DNA of 64,000 nucleotides from an uncultured Polaribacter sp. (GTDB taxonomy: Bacteria; Bacteroidota; Bacteroidia; Flavobacteriales; Flavobacteriaceae). The notes beneath the pieces were generated by a model. It worked only from the letters and a program-made list of their open reading frames with translations. It ran no database searches and was not told the origin of the DNA. Numbering within the stretch: the stretch's first letter is position 1; each line of letters starts with the position of its first letter. The position numbers were made by a program, and so were the translations under genes. The stretch is from contig NZ_CANMBY010000001.1 of the NCBI RefSeq assembly GCF_947496195.1, positions 1,488,001 to 1,552,000 on the forward strand. The letters run 5' to 3'. Below are positions 17,316 through 26,672 of the stretch, in pieces.

Positions 17316-19472
17316 TTACAAATTGTCTAATTGATTAGATTTTTTATCATCACTTATAGTCCAAAAGAATCCAATAAAAAAGAAGCTGTCTGCATTTGGT
17401 AAAATAGCTTGTCTGTCAAAATTTCCATTCATATCTGGAGTATTTTTATAATTATACCCAAAAACGTTTCTTGTACCTAAAGCATTGTTTACAGAAAAAT
17501 ATAAAATCTTTTGTTGGTCTATTAAATATGCCCAATTTAAACTTACAGAATTGTAATTTTTAGTGGTATTGTTTAAAAAACCTGTTTCATTTGGGTTTGT
17601 GTAAGTTCTGCCAGAAGCAAAATTGTATGCTAAGCCTATTTGACTTTTCCATTTTTCTACCCAATGTTTACCAACTATAGATAAATTATGAGTTGATGCA
17701 AAATTTGGAGTTGCTGCTGTAGGATAGTTTCTAAAATCTCTTTCTGTATCTAAATAAGAATAAGAAATCCAATAATCTGTATTTTTTACTTTTTGATTTT
17801 GTCTCCAAAAAATATCTATACCTTTTGCATAACCAAATCCATCATTTGAAAAGTTAGAATTATAATTAGCCATCTGAGAATCAAACTTCACCAAGTCTTT
17901 ATAATTTTTATAATAGGCCTCAATTCTAAAAATTTGATTTTGTTTTGTATGTTGAAAATTTGCTATGAAGTGTGTTGTGTTTTCAGAGTTTAAATCTTGA
18001 TTAAATTTTAAATAGTTGTTTATTGGGTTTTGGTAAAATTGTCCATAAGCCAAAGAGAATTGTGCATTTTTATTCGCTTTATATGCTAATGATATCCTAG
18101 GAGATAAAGTAAACTCATTAAAAATGCTTGAATGTTCTCCTCTAAAGCCTATTTGAGCAGCTAAATTTTTAGAGAAAAAGATATCTGTTTCTACAAAAGT
18201 TGCAAAAATATTATTATTAAAACCATAATTAATTGAGTTACTATTTAAAGCAGTATAAGATTCATTAAAGTTTGTTATAAATGTTTCAGATCCAAAACTT
18301 AAACGAAATCTACTTGAAAATAATTTTTTCAATTTTACCTTAAAATGTGCTGAGTTCTCACTATTACTTATTTTATCATTTTCAATTTTCATATTAGAAT
18401 TATCTTTTGTAAAACTAATACCAGTTTCAATCCTCCATTTATTTCCTATTTTGTTTTTGTAAGATGTATTGATGTATAGATTTCTATTTTCTAATCCAAA
18501 TCTAAACCCATCAACATAATTAATATCTTCTTGAATTAAATCGATGTCTGTATAACTAAAAGCACCATAAACTTTTAACATAGAATCATCTTTAAAAGTA
18601 TGTCTATAAACAGCTTCTCCACTAAAAGATTGAAACGGACTTAACCATGTGTTTCTATCAGGAAATAATTCTAAATAAGGTTGTAGATTAACATATGATG
18701 TATTTATGCTTAATGAATTTTTGCCCCAAATTTGTGTGTTTCCAACACCTGCACCAACAGTCATTATAGAAACATCTGTTTTTTCTTGATCTGGTTTATC
18801 AATTGTGTTTAAAACTAATACACTACTTAATGCTTGTCCATATTCTGCTGAATAACCACCAGTAGAAAAAGTAACTCCTTTAAATAAAAAAGGTGAATAT
18901 CTTCCTCTTGTAGGAACATTGTTTGCAGTTGGTGTATAAGGTGTAAATACTCTTAAACCATCTATAAAAATTTTAGTTTCTTCAGCTTGCCCACCTCTAA
19001 CAAATAAACGTCCATCTTCTGCAACAGCAGAAGTACCAGGTAACGTTTGTAATGCGCCTAAAACATCGCCAACTGCACTAGCAGTAGTTACTATATCTAA
19101 GGGTTTTAAAACAGTAACTTTTGCTTTTTCACCTGCTTTAAACGTTCCTGCGTTAATGGTAACTGCATCTAATGCATTAACATCGTCTCTAAGTTTTACA
19201 ATTAAATTATTTAGTTTTTTTACATCTTCTGTTTTTATAAAAGTTTCAAAGGAAACATATGAAATTACAATGGTTTGATGTCCTGTTTCTTCTGTTGTAA
19301 ATAAAAATTCTCCTTTTTCGTTTGTAGAAGTTCCATCATAGGTACCATCTAAATACACATTTGCACCTACAATTGGTTTTTTATTTGAATCTACTACTTT
19401 TCCTGAAATTTTAAATTGTGAGAATACATTTAGATGAGATAGAATAAAGAAAATAAATAAAATGCGTTTCAT
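17316..19472 (-). CDS. TonB-dependent outer-membrane receptor
   Basis: Protein of 718 residues with signal peptide (about 1-18), an N-terminal carboxypeptidase-regulatory-like beta domain (about 20-100), a plug domain (about 115-230, with LPGTSAVAEDGRLFVRGGQAEETKIFIDG) and a 22-strand-type barrel to the C-terminus. No SusD partner is adjacent, so it is not a standard polysaccharide-utilisation pair; a metal, siderophore or vitamin substrate is possible. Its promoter carries the same paired repeats as the DUF2141 operon and lytS, suggesting joint control. Confidence 0.9.
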   Translation of the reverse strand: MKRILFIFFILSHLNVFSQFKISGKVVDSNKKPIVGANVYLDGTYDGTSTNEKGEFLFTTEETGHQTIVISYVSFETFIKTEDVKKLNNLIVKLRDDVNALDAVTINAGTFKAGEKAKVTVLKPLDIVTTASAVGDVLGALQTLPGTSAVAEDGRLFVRGGQAEETKIFIDGLRVFTPYTPTANNVPTRGRYSPFLFKGVTFSTGGYSAEYGQALSSVLVLNTIDKPDQEKTDVSIMTVGAGVGNTQIWGKNSLSINTSYVNLQPYLELFPDRNTWLSPFQSFSGEAVYRHTFKDDSMLKVYGAFSYTDIDLIQEDINYVDGFRFGLENRNLYINTSYKNKIGNKWRIETGISFTKDNSNMKIENDKISNSENSAHFKVKLKKLFSSRFRLSFGSETFITNFNESYTALNSNSINYGFNNNIFATFVETDIFFSKNLAAQIGFRGEHSSIFNEFTLSPRISLAYKANKNAQFSLAYGQFYQNPINNYLKFNQDLNSENTTHFIANFQHTKQNQIFRIEAYYKNYKDLVKFDSQMANYNSNFSNDGFGYAKGIDIFWRQNQKVKNTDYWISYSYLDTERDFRNYPTAATPNFASTHNLSIVGKHWVEKWKSQIGLAYNFASGRTYTNPNETGFLNNTTKNYNSVSLNWAYLIDQQKILYFSVNNALGTRNVFGYNYKNTPDMNGNFDRQAILPNADSFFFIGFFWTISDDKKSNQLDNL

Positions 19473-19495
19473 CGTTTATTAGTTTTTTGATGAAA

Positions 19496-19503
19496 CAAAG
19501 GTG
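19496..19503 (-). promoter_or_regulatory. -7-like element of the TonB receptor gene
   Basis: Minus-strand CACCTTTG, one mismatch from TAnnTTTG, 35 bases after the paired repeats and 23 bases before the start codon. Confidence 0.45.
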
Positions 19504-19538
19504 TAAGTAATCTAAGTTTTAAAATAAAAAGAAATACT

Positions 19539-19568
19539 GAGTTGTAAAAAATATAAGATGAGTTGTCT
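19539..19568 (-). promoter_or_regulatory. putative LytTR-regulator site (paired direct repeats)
   Basis: Minus strand AGACAACTC (19568-19560), 12 bases, then TTACAACTC (19547-19539). Same orientation, repeat sequence, 21-base period and 35-base distance to the -7-like element as the site before the DUF2141 gene; 66 bases from the start codon. Confidence 0.65.
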
Positions 19569-19672
19569 TTTTATTATTTATTGTAGCTAGAATTAAAAAT
19601 ATATATAGAGTATACTCATAAAAAGTATATTTTTTTTATATTTTAGTAAAAATTAAGTCCCTCAGATATTCG

Positions 19673-20218
19673 ATGAAAAATACACTTAAAACTGCCCTTT
19701 CTTTTACTAAAAATCTTTTTACTGTTGGTGCTATAAATGAAACAAAACCAGAAACTGTTTCTGAAATGTGTTCAAAAATAGACATCAATAAAAAAATAAA
19801 TGTTATTGAATTTGGAATGGGTCATGGAAACATGACTAAAGAAATATTAAAAACTATTTCTGAAGACTCAATACTTTATTCTTTTGAAATAAATACAGAT
19901 TTCTGTAAACATGTAGAAAAACATATAAAAGATGATAGATTAAGAGTAATTAATGATAGTGCATTAAATTTTAAAGAATACGTTTCTGAAAAAGTAGATA
20001 ACTTTATAATCTCTATACCTTTTACATTTTTAAAAGATGAAGAAGCAATAGAATTGGTAAAATCATGTTTTAATCAATTAGAAAAAGAAGGTACTTATAG
20101 CCAAGTTGTTTATAGAGAAAATACTCTTTTAAAAGCTATTGGTAATAGACCTTATGAGAAGAAAGTAGTAAAAGCTTTAATAAATGAGAAGATTTTTCAT
20201 ATCAAGAATAATTCTTAA
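19673..20218 (+). CDS. PmtA-like SAM-dependent methyltransferase
   Basis: Class I methyltransferase of 181 residues. The N-terminal LFTVGAINETKPETVSEMCSKID resembles the VGAIxPSSxxLAxxM lead of bacterial phospholipid N-methyltransferases, followed by SAM motif I VIEFGMGHGNMT (about 44-55), an acidic DSALNF motif and IISIPFTFL at the catalytic-loop position. Phosphatidylethanolamine or a related amine is the likely acceptor but is not proven. The 3' end overlaps the convergent gene by 17 bases. Confidence 0.75.
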   Translation: MKNTLKTALSFTKNLFTVGAINETKPETVSEMCSKIDINKKINVIEFGMGHGNMTKEILKTISEDSILYSFEINTDFCKHVEKHIKDDRLRVINDSALNFKEYVSEKVDNFIISIPFTFLKDEEAIELVKSCFNQLEKEGTYSQVVYRENTLLKAIGNRPYEKKVVKALINEKIFHIKNNS

Positions 20219-20735
20219 GTTCATTTTTAATTTGTTGTAAAGACTTATCTGTAGATATAAATTCAGTAATCACTTTCTCTATAATTTTCTCTTCTTCTAA
20301 GTTGAAATATGATGCCCAACTTTTCTTTTTAAAAAGATTTTTAATTTTTTGTTCTCTTTTTAAAGCTTCAGTAAAGGTTAAATTATGAAGTAGGTTTGGG
20401 TTATTATTGGTTTTAATTTTAACAGATTCATTCTTAAAATCAACTTGAATAATATACAGTTTGTTGTCTGAATTAATAGGGTAGAAGTCACTCCAATTTG
20501 CAAAACCAATTACTGTTTTTTGATTTTTATAATTTTCTTTTGTAATTAATTTCCATCTACAATTTGCAACTCTTCCCCAATGATTTGATTTTCGATAAAC
20601 TCCTTTCTCTGTATAAAAATAATAGCTGTTAGATTTACTTCTATAATTGGTATTTTCTGGAAAATCAAAATCATCAACTTGATGAAATTCACAAAAAGTA
20701 TGTTTAAAAAAGTTAGATGAGTTATAAGTTTTCAA
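20202..20735 (-). CDS. conserved-looking hypothetical protein
   Basis: A 177-residue, soluble, aromatic-rich protein read from a TTG at 20735; no in-frame ATG exists near the N-terminus. I do not recognise a family. Segments rich in Trp/Tyr (SYYFYTEKGVYRKSNHWGRV, FANWSDFYP) suggest a beta-rich domain, and the C-terminal 50 residues are helical and charged. It lies 6 bases downstream of the phosphoesterase lipoprotein gene on the same strand and is probably co-transcribed with it. Confidence 0.65.
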   Translation of the reverse strand: MKTYNSSNFFKHTFCEFHQVDDFDFPENTNYRSKSNSYYFYTEKGVYRKSNHWGRVANCRWKLITKENYKNQKTVIGFANWSDFYPINSDNKLYIIQVDFKNESVKIKTNNNPNLLHNLTFTEALKREQKIKNLFKKKSWASYFNLEEEKIIEKVITEFISTDKSLQQIKNELKNYS

Positions 20736-20741
20736 AGAGAA

Positions 20742-21632
20742 TTATTTAATCACTAATTTTCTTGATGGTTCTCTTTCAAACCCTTCAACAAAAATGGTGT
20801 CTTTGTCAAACTTTACTTTTGCAAAAGCTGATGTTTTTTCTGTATCAACCATGCCTTTAAAAGTTAAATAGTGCACATTATCTGCAAATTCGTAGGCACC
20901 TGCATGATTATGTCCGTTAAAAAAAACTTTTACATTTTTATAAGGTTTAATGAGTTCTACAAACTGATCTCTATTCCAAATATTATGTTGATCTAAAGGA
21001 TAAATTGGAAAATGACAGTAAAATCCAACTTTTTGGTTTTCTCTTTTTGAAGCTTCTAATTCAGATTTTACCCAATTTATTTGTTTGTTGCTTAAGCCAC
21101 CATTCCATTTTTTTAAATAGGGTAAGTTTTTGTTTTTTAATAAGTTAAAAAGAGAGTCTGTTTGTAGCTCTTTCTCTTTAGTAGTTGTTCCATAAAAACT
21201 TAAATCATTACCATCTAAAACAATAAAACGCCAATCGTTTTGAACAAAACTATAATACCTGTTTTTTAAATTTAACTTTTTTAATATTTTTTCTTTATTT
21301 ACTTGGCCTACATCAAAATCATGATTTCCTAATACATGATAAGACTTAGATTTTAAACTATTCCAAGTAGGTAATAAACTGTCTAAGCTCCAGATTTGTT
21401 TATCAATAAAATCACCTAGATGAATAGTGTAACTTAAAGAATCTTTATTTAAGGTAGCAACTGCTTCTTTTAATCTTTGAGGCGCTTTTTTATAATACCT
21501 ATCCCATTTAACTTCACAGTTGCAATATTGGCAATCTGCAATTACGCCTATTTTAAATGAGTCATATGTTTTTTTTTGACAAAAATTTAAACTGATAAAA
21601 AGAGCAGCAAAAAGAATAATTTTTTTCATCAA
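20742..21632 (-). CDS. ADPRM-like metallophosphoesterase lipoprotein
   Basis: A 296-residue calcineurin-like phosphoesterase with a lipoprotein signal (LNFC, Cys about 18). Metal motifs: GVIADCQYC, HLGDFID, GNHDFD, FNGHNHAG. The ADxQY first motif is typical of the manganese-dependent ADP-ribose/CDP-alcohol diphosphatase branch, so a nucleotide-diphosphate substrate is likely, here on the periplasmic or surface side. A TATTTTTG sequence lies only 2 bases upstream of the ATG and is probably not its promoter. Confidence 0.82.
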   Translation of the reverse strand: MMKKIILFAALFISLNFCQKKTYDSFKIGVIADCQYCNCEVKWDRYYKKAPQRLKEAVATLNKDSLSYTIHLGDFIDKQIWSLDSLLPTWNSLKSKSYHVLGNHDFDVGQVNKEKILKKLNLKNRYYSFVQNDWRFIVLDGNDLSFYGTTTKEKELQTDSLFNLLKNKNLPYLKKWNGGLSNKQINWVKSELEASKRENQKVGFYCHFPIYPLDQHNIWNRDQFVELIKPYKNVKVFFNGHNHAGAYEFADNVHYLTFKGMVDTEKTSAFAKVKFDKDTIFVEGFEREPSRKLVIK

Positions 21633-21661
21633 TCAAAAATAGAGAAAACAATTAGAAAAAA

Positions 21662-21694
21662 GAAAACGCAACCAAATTAATGATTGCGTTTTTA
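21662..21694 (-). terminator. dnaK terminator
   Basis: Stem AAACGCAA / TTGCGTTT with a 12-base loop, T-rich on both sides, lying between dnaK and the phosphoesterase gene. On the minus strand a T-rich run follows the stem. Confidence 0.65.
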
Positions 21695-21704
21695 TATATA
21701 GACT

Positions 21705-21719
21705 CTGAACTAAGTTCAG
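21705..21719. repeat. small perfect palindrome after dnaK
   Basis: CTGAAC-TAA-GTTCAG, 10 bases beyond the dnaK stop. It could stabilise the 3' end of the dnaK transcript together with the terminator next to it. Confidence 0.4.
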
Positions 21720-21728
21720 ATGTTGGAC

Positions 21729-23636
21729 TTATTTTACTTCTTCGAAGTCTACATCCTCTACATTATCTCCTTGATCTGTATTAGCTTCTGGCTCACCTTG
21801 TGCACCTGCTCCAGGATTTGCTCCTCCAGCTTCTTGCTGAGCTTTATACATTTCTTCTGAGGCAACTTTCCAAGCTTCGTTTATCTTTTCCATTGCAGTA
21901 TCAATCTGAGCAATATCTTTAGATTCATGAGCCTTTTTTAATTCTTCTAAAGCAGCTTCAATTGGTTCTTTTTTATCTGCAGATAATTTATCACCAAATT
22001 CTTTTAATTGCTTTTCTGTTTGAAAAATCATAGAATCTGCTCCATTAATTTTATCAGCAGTTTCTTTTGCAGCTTTATCAGCATCAGCATTTGCCTCTGC
22101 TTCTTGTCTCATTTTTTCGATTTCTTCTTCAGTTAATCCAGAAGAAGCTTCAATTCTAATATCTTGCGTTTTGTTTGTAGCTTTATCTGTTGCAGAAACT
22201 TTAATGATACCATTTGCATCAATATCAAAAGTTACTTCAATTTGTGGAATTCCTCTTCCTGCTGGTGGAATACCATCTAAATGGAAACGTCCAATAGTTT
22301 TATTGTCAGCAGCCATAGCTCTTTCACCCTGTAAAACATGAATTTCTACAGAAGGTTGATTATCTACAGCAGTTGAGAAAACTTGCGACTTTTTAGTAGG
22401 AATTGTAGTGTTAGCGTCAATTAACTTTGTCATTACATTCCCCATTGTTTCGATACCTAATGATAAAGGCGTAACATCTAATAATAATACATCTTTTACA
22501 TCACCAGTTAAAACTCCACCTTGAATTGCAGCACCTAAAGAAACAACTTCATCTGGGTTTACACCTTTGCTTGGTGCTTTTCCGAAGAATTTTTCAACAG
22601 CTTCTTGAATTGCTGGTATTCTTGTAGAACCACCTACTAAGATAATTTCATCAATATCAGAAGTCGATAAATCAGCATTTTTTAAAGCTGTTTTACATGG
22701 CTCTATTGTTCTTTTTACTAAATCATCTATTAACTGCTCAAACTTAGCTCTTGATAATGTTCTTACCAAGTGTTTTGGTCCACTTGCAGTTGCAGTAATA
22801 TAAGGTAGGTTTATTTCTGTTGATGTTGAACTAGATAATTCTATCTTCGCTTTTTCAGCAGCTTCTTTTAAACGCTGTAAAGCCATAGGATCATTACGTA
22901 AATCCATGTTTTCTTCAGACTGGAATTCATCTGCTAACCAGTTAATGATTTTTTCATCAACGTCATCACCTCCTAAGTGAGTATCACCATCTGTAGCTAA
23001 TACTTCAAATACACCATCTCCTAATTCTAAGATAGAAACGTCATGTGTACCACCACCAAAGTCAAAAACAACAATTTTCTTATCGTCATTAGCTTTATCT
23101 AAACCATAAGCTAAAGCAGCAGCAGTAGGCTCGTTAATAATTCTTTCTACTTTTAAACCAGCAATTTCACCAGCTTCTTTAGTAGCTTGTCTTTGTGCAT
23201 CGTTAAAATATGCAGGTACAGTAATTACTGCTCCAGTAACATCTTGACCTAAGTAATCTTCTGCAGTTTTCTTCATTTTTTGAAGAACCATAGCAGAAAT
23301 TTCTTGTGGCGTATATAAACGTCCATCTATATCTACTCTTGGAGTGTCATTATCTCCTTTTACAACTTTATAAGGTACTCTTTTTACTTCTTTAGAAGAT
23401 TCAGAGAATTTGTTTCCCATAAAACGCTTAATAGAATAAACAGTTTTAGTTGGGTTAGTTACAGCTTGTCTTTTTGCAGGGTCACCAATTTTACGTTCAC
23501 CACCTTCAACAAAAGCTACAATAGATGGTGTTGTTCTTTTTCCTTCAGCATTTGGGATTACAACTGGCTCATTTCCTTCCATTACAGAAACACATGAGTT
23601 GGTTGTTCCTAAATCTATTCCTATAATTTTACTCAT
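21729..23636 (-). CDS. dnaK: molecular chaperone DnaK (Hsp70)
   Basis: Hsp70 of 635 residues. ATPase domain opens with [12 protein letters not shown] and contains the [14 protein letters not shown] and [10 protein letters not shown] segments (the usual TFDVS is THDVS, as in Bacteroidota). Substrate domain from about 390, helical lid, and a C-terminal [10 protein letters not shown] tail near the EEVD-like end. No grpE or dnaJ gene is adjacent. The upstream region has a sigma-54-like promoter and TGACA repeats rather than CIRCE. Confidence 0.98.
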   Translation of the reverse strand: MSKIIGIDLGTTNSCVSVMEGNEPVVIPNAEGKRTTPSIVAFVEGGERKIGDPAKRQAVTNPTKTVYSIKRFMGNKFSESSKEVKRVPYKVVKGDNDTPRVDIDGRLYTPQEISAMVLQKMKKTAEDYLGQDVTGAVITVPAYFNDAQRQATKEAGEIAGLKVERIINEPTAAALAYGLDKANDDKKIVVFDFGGGTHDVSILELGDGVFEVLATDGDTHLGGDDVDEKIINWLADEFQSEENMDLRNDPMALQRLKEAAEKAKIELSSSTSTEINLPYITATASGPKHLVRTLSRAKFEQLIDDLVKRTIEPCKTALKNADLSTSDIDEIILVGGSTRIPAIQEAVEKFFGKAPSKGVNPDEVVSLGAAIQGGVLTGDVKDVLLLDVTPLSLGIETMGNVMTKLIDANTTIPTKKSQVFSTAVDNQPSVEIHVLQGERAMAADNKTIGRFHLDGIPPAGRGIPQIEVTFDIDANGIIKVSATDKATNKTQDIRIEASSGLTEEEIEKMRQEAEANADADKAAKETADKINGADSMIFQTEKQLKEFGDKLSADKKEPIEAALEELKKAHESKDIAQIDTAMEKINEAWKVASEEMYKAQQEAGGANPGAGAQGEPEANTDQGDNVEDVDFEEVK

Positions 23637-23683
23637 AATATTTATTTTTATTAATTTTTATTTCAATTTTACATCTTCATATT

Positions 23684-23700
23684 GTCAAAGTGTGTGCCAA
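23684..23700 (-). promoter_or_regulatory. sigma-54-like promoter of dnaK
   Basis: Minus strand TTGGCACACACTTTGAC compares with the sigma-54 consensus YTGGCACGnnnnTTGCW: the whole -24 block and the TTG of the -12 block match, with A for G after GGCAC and AC for CW at the end. It ends 47 bases before the ATG. No good TAnnTTTG element is seen for dnaK. Confidence 0.45.
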
Positions 23701-23719
23701 CTGATTTTTGATAAGGAAA

Positions 23720-23765
23720 TGTCAGTTTTTTTAAAAAAGTCATTCATAGTTATGACAATATGACA
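23720..23765 (-). promoter_or_regulatory. TGACA/TGTCA repeats upstream of dnaK
   Basis: TGTCA at 23720-23724 and TGACA at 23753-23757 and 23761-23765 lie just upstream of the sigma-54-like element. They could be activator sites; the same stretch also lies upstream of the divergent DUF2853 gene. Confidence 0.35.
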
Positions 23766-23822
23766 CAACTTGTAATTCTTACCACTTAACGAATTCTGTT
23801 TTTCTTACATAATTAATTTTTA

Positions 23823-23830
23823 TATATTTG
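23823..23830 (+). promoter_or_regulatory. -7 element of the DUF2853 gene
   Basis: TATATTTG fits TAnnTTTG exactly, 52 bases before the ATG. No clear -33 TTG. Confidence 0.45.
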
Positions 23831-23882
23831 AGTAATTCAAATAGAATAAAAGGGAATATTAAAAAAAATTAAATCAAAAATC

Positions 23883-24224
23883 ATGAGTAAATTTGACGAA
23901 AAAGTTGCTTTGTACAAACAATTTATGGACGATAGAAATCTGCGTTCTAACACAGAATTATTAGCTGCTGTAACAAAAGGTTTAGGACCTTCTATCTACA
24001 AAGCAGATGCAGAAACTGTTTCTGGATCAGATGCAAAAGAGTTAGCAACTGTAAAAAATAATTTTTTAATAAAAAAATTAGGATTAACAGATAGCAAAGA
24101 ATTAGATGAAGGGATTGAGGAAGTAATGGAAAGAATTGGAAAGTCTGAAAGAAAAAAATACAGAGCTGTAGTATACTACATGTTAGTGAAAAAGTTTGAT
24201 AAAGAGTCAGTTTACGGTTTCTAA
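23883..24224 (+). CDS. DUF2853 family small protein
   Basis: A 113-residue soluble helical protein with the family pattern: KVALYKQFMDDRN near the start, LLAAVTKGLGPSIYKADAETVS in the middle and YRAVVYYMLVKKF at the end. The function is unknown; the family is small, cytoplasmic and widespread in Bacteroidota and Proteobacteria. It is monocistronic with its own promoter and terminator, divergent from dnaK. Confidence 0.88.
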   Translation: MSKFDEKVALYKQFMDDRNLRSNTELLAAVTKGLGPSIYKADAETVSGSDAKELATVKNNFLIKKLGLTDSKELDEGIEEVMERIGKSERKKYRAVVYYMLVKKFDKESVYGF

Positions 24225-24244
24225 ATTTGTCTTTTAAATATTAT

Positions 24245-24276
24245 AAAAAAATCCAACTCATTGAGTTGGATTTTTT
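24245..24276 (+). terminator. intrinsic terminator after the DUF2853 gene
   Basis: Stem AAATCCAACT / AGTTGGATTT with a CATTG-type loop and a following T run, 20 bases after the stop. Confidence 0.85.
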
Positions 24277-24310
24277 ACATTTACAGCAATTTTAAACTTG
24301 ATTTTTACGA

Positions 24311-25735
24311 ATGTCACAATTTATTAGTGTTTTTGATATGCTCAAGATTGGTGTTGGGCCATCAAGTTCGCATACATTAGGTCCATGGAGAGCTGCACAA
24401 ACTTGGGTGCAAAAATTAAGAGAACTTAGTATTTTAGATAGTATAGATACTATAAAAGTAGATTTGTATGGATCTCTTTCTTTAACTGGTAAAGGGCATG
24501 CTACAGATTTAGCAATTCTTTTAGGGCTTAGTGAAGCTGATCCTGAATACATTCCAATAGAAGATATTGCTATTATTGTTGAGCGTATAAATATTCAAGA
24601 AGAATTGTATTTAAAAGGAGGTAAAGTAATTAAGTTTCCTAATAATTCAATATCATTTAATAGAGAATTCTTACCATTTCATGCAAATGGAGTAACATTT
24701 AGAGGTTTTTCTGAAGGTGAAGAAATATCTACAGAAACCTATTATTCTATAGGTGGAGGGTTTATTGTACAAGAAAAAGATAATCTTGAAGAGGAAATAG
24801 AAATTAATAAAAAGAATTTTCCTTATCCAATTAATAGAGCTATACAATTAGAGGAGTTTTGTGAGAAAGAAAATCTTTTAATTTCTGATATCGTTTTTAA
24901 AAACGAATTAGAATTAAAATCAGAACAAGAAATAGATTTTGAACTCAATAGAATTTGGGAAACCATGTTAGAATGTATGTATATTGGATGTCATACAGAA
25001 GGTAAACTACCTGGAGGCTTAAATGTAAAAAGGCGAGCTTTTGGTACTCATCAAAAATTAATTAAAGATTCACAATATTCAAATCCAGAAGAGTGGATTG
25101 CTGCAATTAGAAGTACAGAAGTTAAATTTAGAGAAATTTTAAAATGGGTAAGTTGTTTTGCGCTTTCTGTTAACGAAGTAAATGCTTCATTAGGTAGAGT
25201 TGTAACAGCACCTACTAATGGTAGTGCAGGTGTAATACCTGCAGTATTAATGTATTATATGGTGATAGAAAATCATGAAGCTGATTTTAATCATATTCGA
25301 AGATTTTTATTAACAGCAGGTGAAATTGGCAGTATCTTTAAAAAGAATGCTACAATATCTGCAGCAATGGGTGGTTGTCAAGCAGAAATAGGAGTCTCTT
25401 CTGCAATGGCTGCAGCAGCATTAACAGAATTATTAGGAGGTTCTGCAGCACAATGTTTGGTTGCAGCAGAAATAGCTATGGAACATCACTTAGGTTTAAC
25501 CTGTGATCCTATAGGTGGTTTGGTACAAGTACCATGTATAGAGCGTAATTCTATGGGTGCCATAAAAGCCATAAATGCTGCTGAAATGGCTTTAGAAACA
25601 GATCCTAAAGAAGTTAAAGTCCCACTAGATAAAGTAATTGACACAATGTGGGAAACTGCCAAAGACATGAATAAAAATTACAAAGAGACTTCAGAAGGTG
25701 GTTTGGCTGTAACAGTTAGATTAGCTGATTGTTAA
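24311..25735 (+). CDS. sdaA: L-serine ammonia-lyase (iron-sulfur type)
   Basis: Single-chain L-serine dehydratase of 474 residues: serine to pyruvate and ammonia with a 4Fe-4S cluster. N-terminal beta domain opens with SVFDMLKIGVGPSSSHTLGPWRAA; the catalytic alpha domain has APTNGSAGVIPAVL, a GCQAEIGVSSAMAAA helix and CDPIGGLVQVPCIERN with cluster cysteines. Length and order match the fused alpha/beta form. It converges on yaaA, sharing TTAA at the stops. With the serine synthesis fusion at 644 it covers both ends of serine flux. Confidence 0.96.
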   Translation: MSQFISVFDMLKIGVGPSSSHTLGPWRAAQTWVQKLRELSILDSIDTIKVDLYGSLSLTGKGHATDLAILLGLSEADPEYIPIEDIAIIVERINIQEELYLKGGKVIKFPNNSISFNREFLPFHANGVTFRGFSEGEEISTETYYSIGGGFIVQEKDNLEEEIEINKKNFPYPINRAIQLEEFCEKENLLISDIVFKNELELKSEQEIDFELNRIWETMLECMYIGCHTEGKLPGGLNVKRRAFGTHQKLIKDSQYSNPEEWIAAIRSTEVKFREILKWVSCFALSVNEVNASLGRVVTAPTNGSAGVIPAVLMYYMVIENHEADFNHIRRFLLTAGEIGSIFKKNATISAAMGGCQAEIGVSSAMAAAALTELLGGSAAQCLVAAEIAMEHHLGLTCDPIGGLVQVPCIERNSMGAIKAINAAEMALETDPKEVKVPLDKVIDTMWETAKDMNKNYKETSEGGLAVTVRLADC

Positions 25736-26490
25736 CGCGTAAAAACTAAATCATTTCCAGAAGATAATTCCTCAGAGAAACCATAACCTTCAACATCAAA
25801 ACCTTTTAATTCTTCTAAAGTAGTTACATTATGATCTATAATATAACGAACCATATAACCACGTGCCATTTTTGCATAGGTCATGATAGTTTTATACTGG
25901 CCATTTTTAAAATCTTTAAAAACAGGAGTAATCATGGGCACTTTTAAAACTTTTTTTGGAATGACTTTAAAGTATTCAGAACTTGCTAAATTTATTAAAA
26001 GTTCATCATCTGCTAATTCTTCATTTAAAGCATTTGCTACAGTATCATCCCAAAATTGATACAAATTATCTTTTCTACCAACTTTTAGTTTTGTCCCCAT
26101 TTCTAGCCTATAAGGTTGAATTAAATCTAAAGGTTTTAAAACACCATATAAACCTGATAAAATTCGTAATCTTTCTTGTAAAAGAGGTAATTTCTCTTCA
26201 GCTAAAGAATTTACGTCTATACCTTGAAAAACAGCCCCTGTAAATGCATAAATAGCTTGTTTGGCATTTTCAGGATTAAAGGGAGTTTGCCATTCTTGAT
26301 TACGATCATAATTTAAACTAGCTAAATCATCTGAAATAGACATTAAATCAGCTAATTTTTTTCGAGAAAGTGTTTTTAATTTTTTATTCAATTTTTCTGA
26401 TTGTTCTAAAAATTGAGGTTGTGTATGTAAACTTGTTGGTACTTTATTTTCGAAATCTAAAGATTTAGCTGGAGAAATTATAATTTTCAT
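25732..26490 (-). CDS. yaaA: peroxide stress protein YaaA
   Basis: DUF328/UPF0246 protein of 252 residues opening with MKIIISPAKSLDF and containing LSGLYGVLKPLDLIQPYRLEMG and FDVEGYGFSEELSS, all hallmarks of YaaA. In E. coli it binds DNA and lowers free iron under peroxide stress. Monocistronic, tail-to-tail with sdaA. Confidence 0.95.
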   Translation of the reverse strand: MKIIISPAKSLDFENKVPTSLHTQPQFLEQSEKLNKKLKTLSRKKLADLMSISDDLASLNYDRNQEWQTPFNPENAKQAIYAFTGAVFQGIDVNSLAEEKLPLLQERLRILSGLYGVLKPLDLIQPYRLEMGTKLKVGRKDNLYQFWDDTVANALNEELADDELLINLASSEYFKVIPKKVLKVPMITPVFKDFKNGQYKTIMTYAKMARGYMVRYIIDHNVTTLEELKGFDVEGYGFSEELSSGNDLVFTR

Positions 26491-26672
26491 AAGTGATTTT
26501 CAATGATTTATTATAAATGTAAAATTACAAATCATGAGATATAATTTCAAATTGATTTCTTATTAAATATTGATTATCGTATTAAGAAAATTGATAGCCT
26601 AAAATTATTTTATATTTACATACAACTATTTCGATTTTTTAAGGTCAAAGTAAAAGAACTAACAAAATATAC

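Noticed and set aside
17316..19472. SusC/SusD polysaccharide utilisation locus
   Set aside because: No SusD, glycoside hydrolase or SusR/HTCS gene accompanies either TonB-type receptor.
21634..21641. TATTTTTG on the minus strand as promoter of the ADPRM-like gene
   Set aside because: It is 2 bases from the ATG, so the transcript would begin inside the gene.
23684..23700. CIRCE/HrcA operator before dnaK
   Set aside because: No TTAGCACTC-N9-GAGTGCTAA pattern is present; the sequence fits a sigma-54-like promoter better.
26551..26595. Three ATTGAT copies before the ECF sigma gene
   Set aside because: Short AT-rich hexamer with uneven spacing (18 and 21); easily chance.
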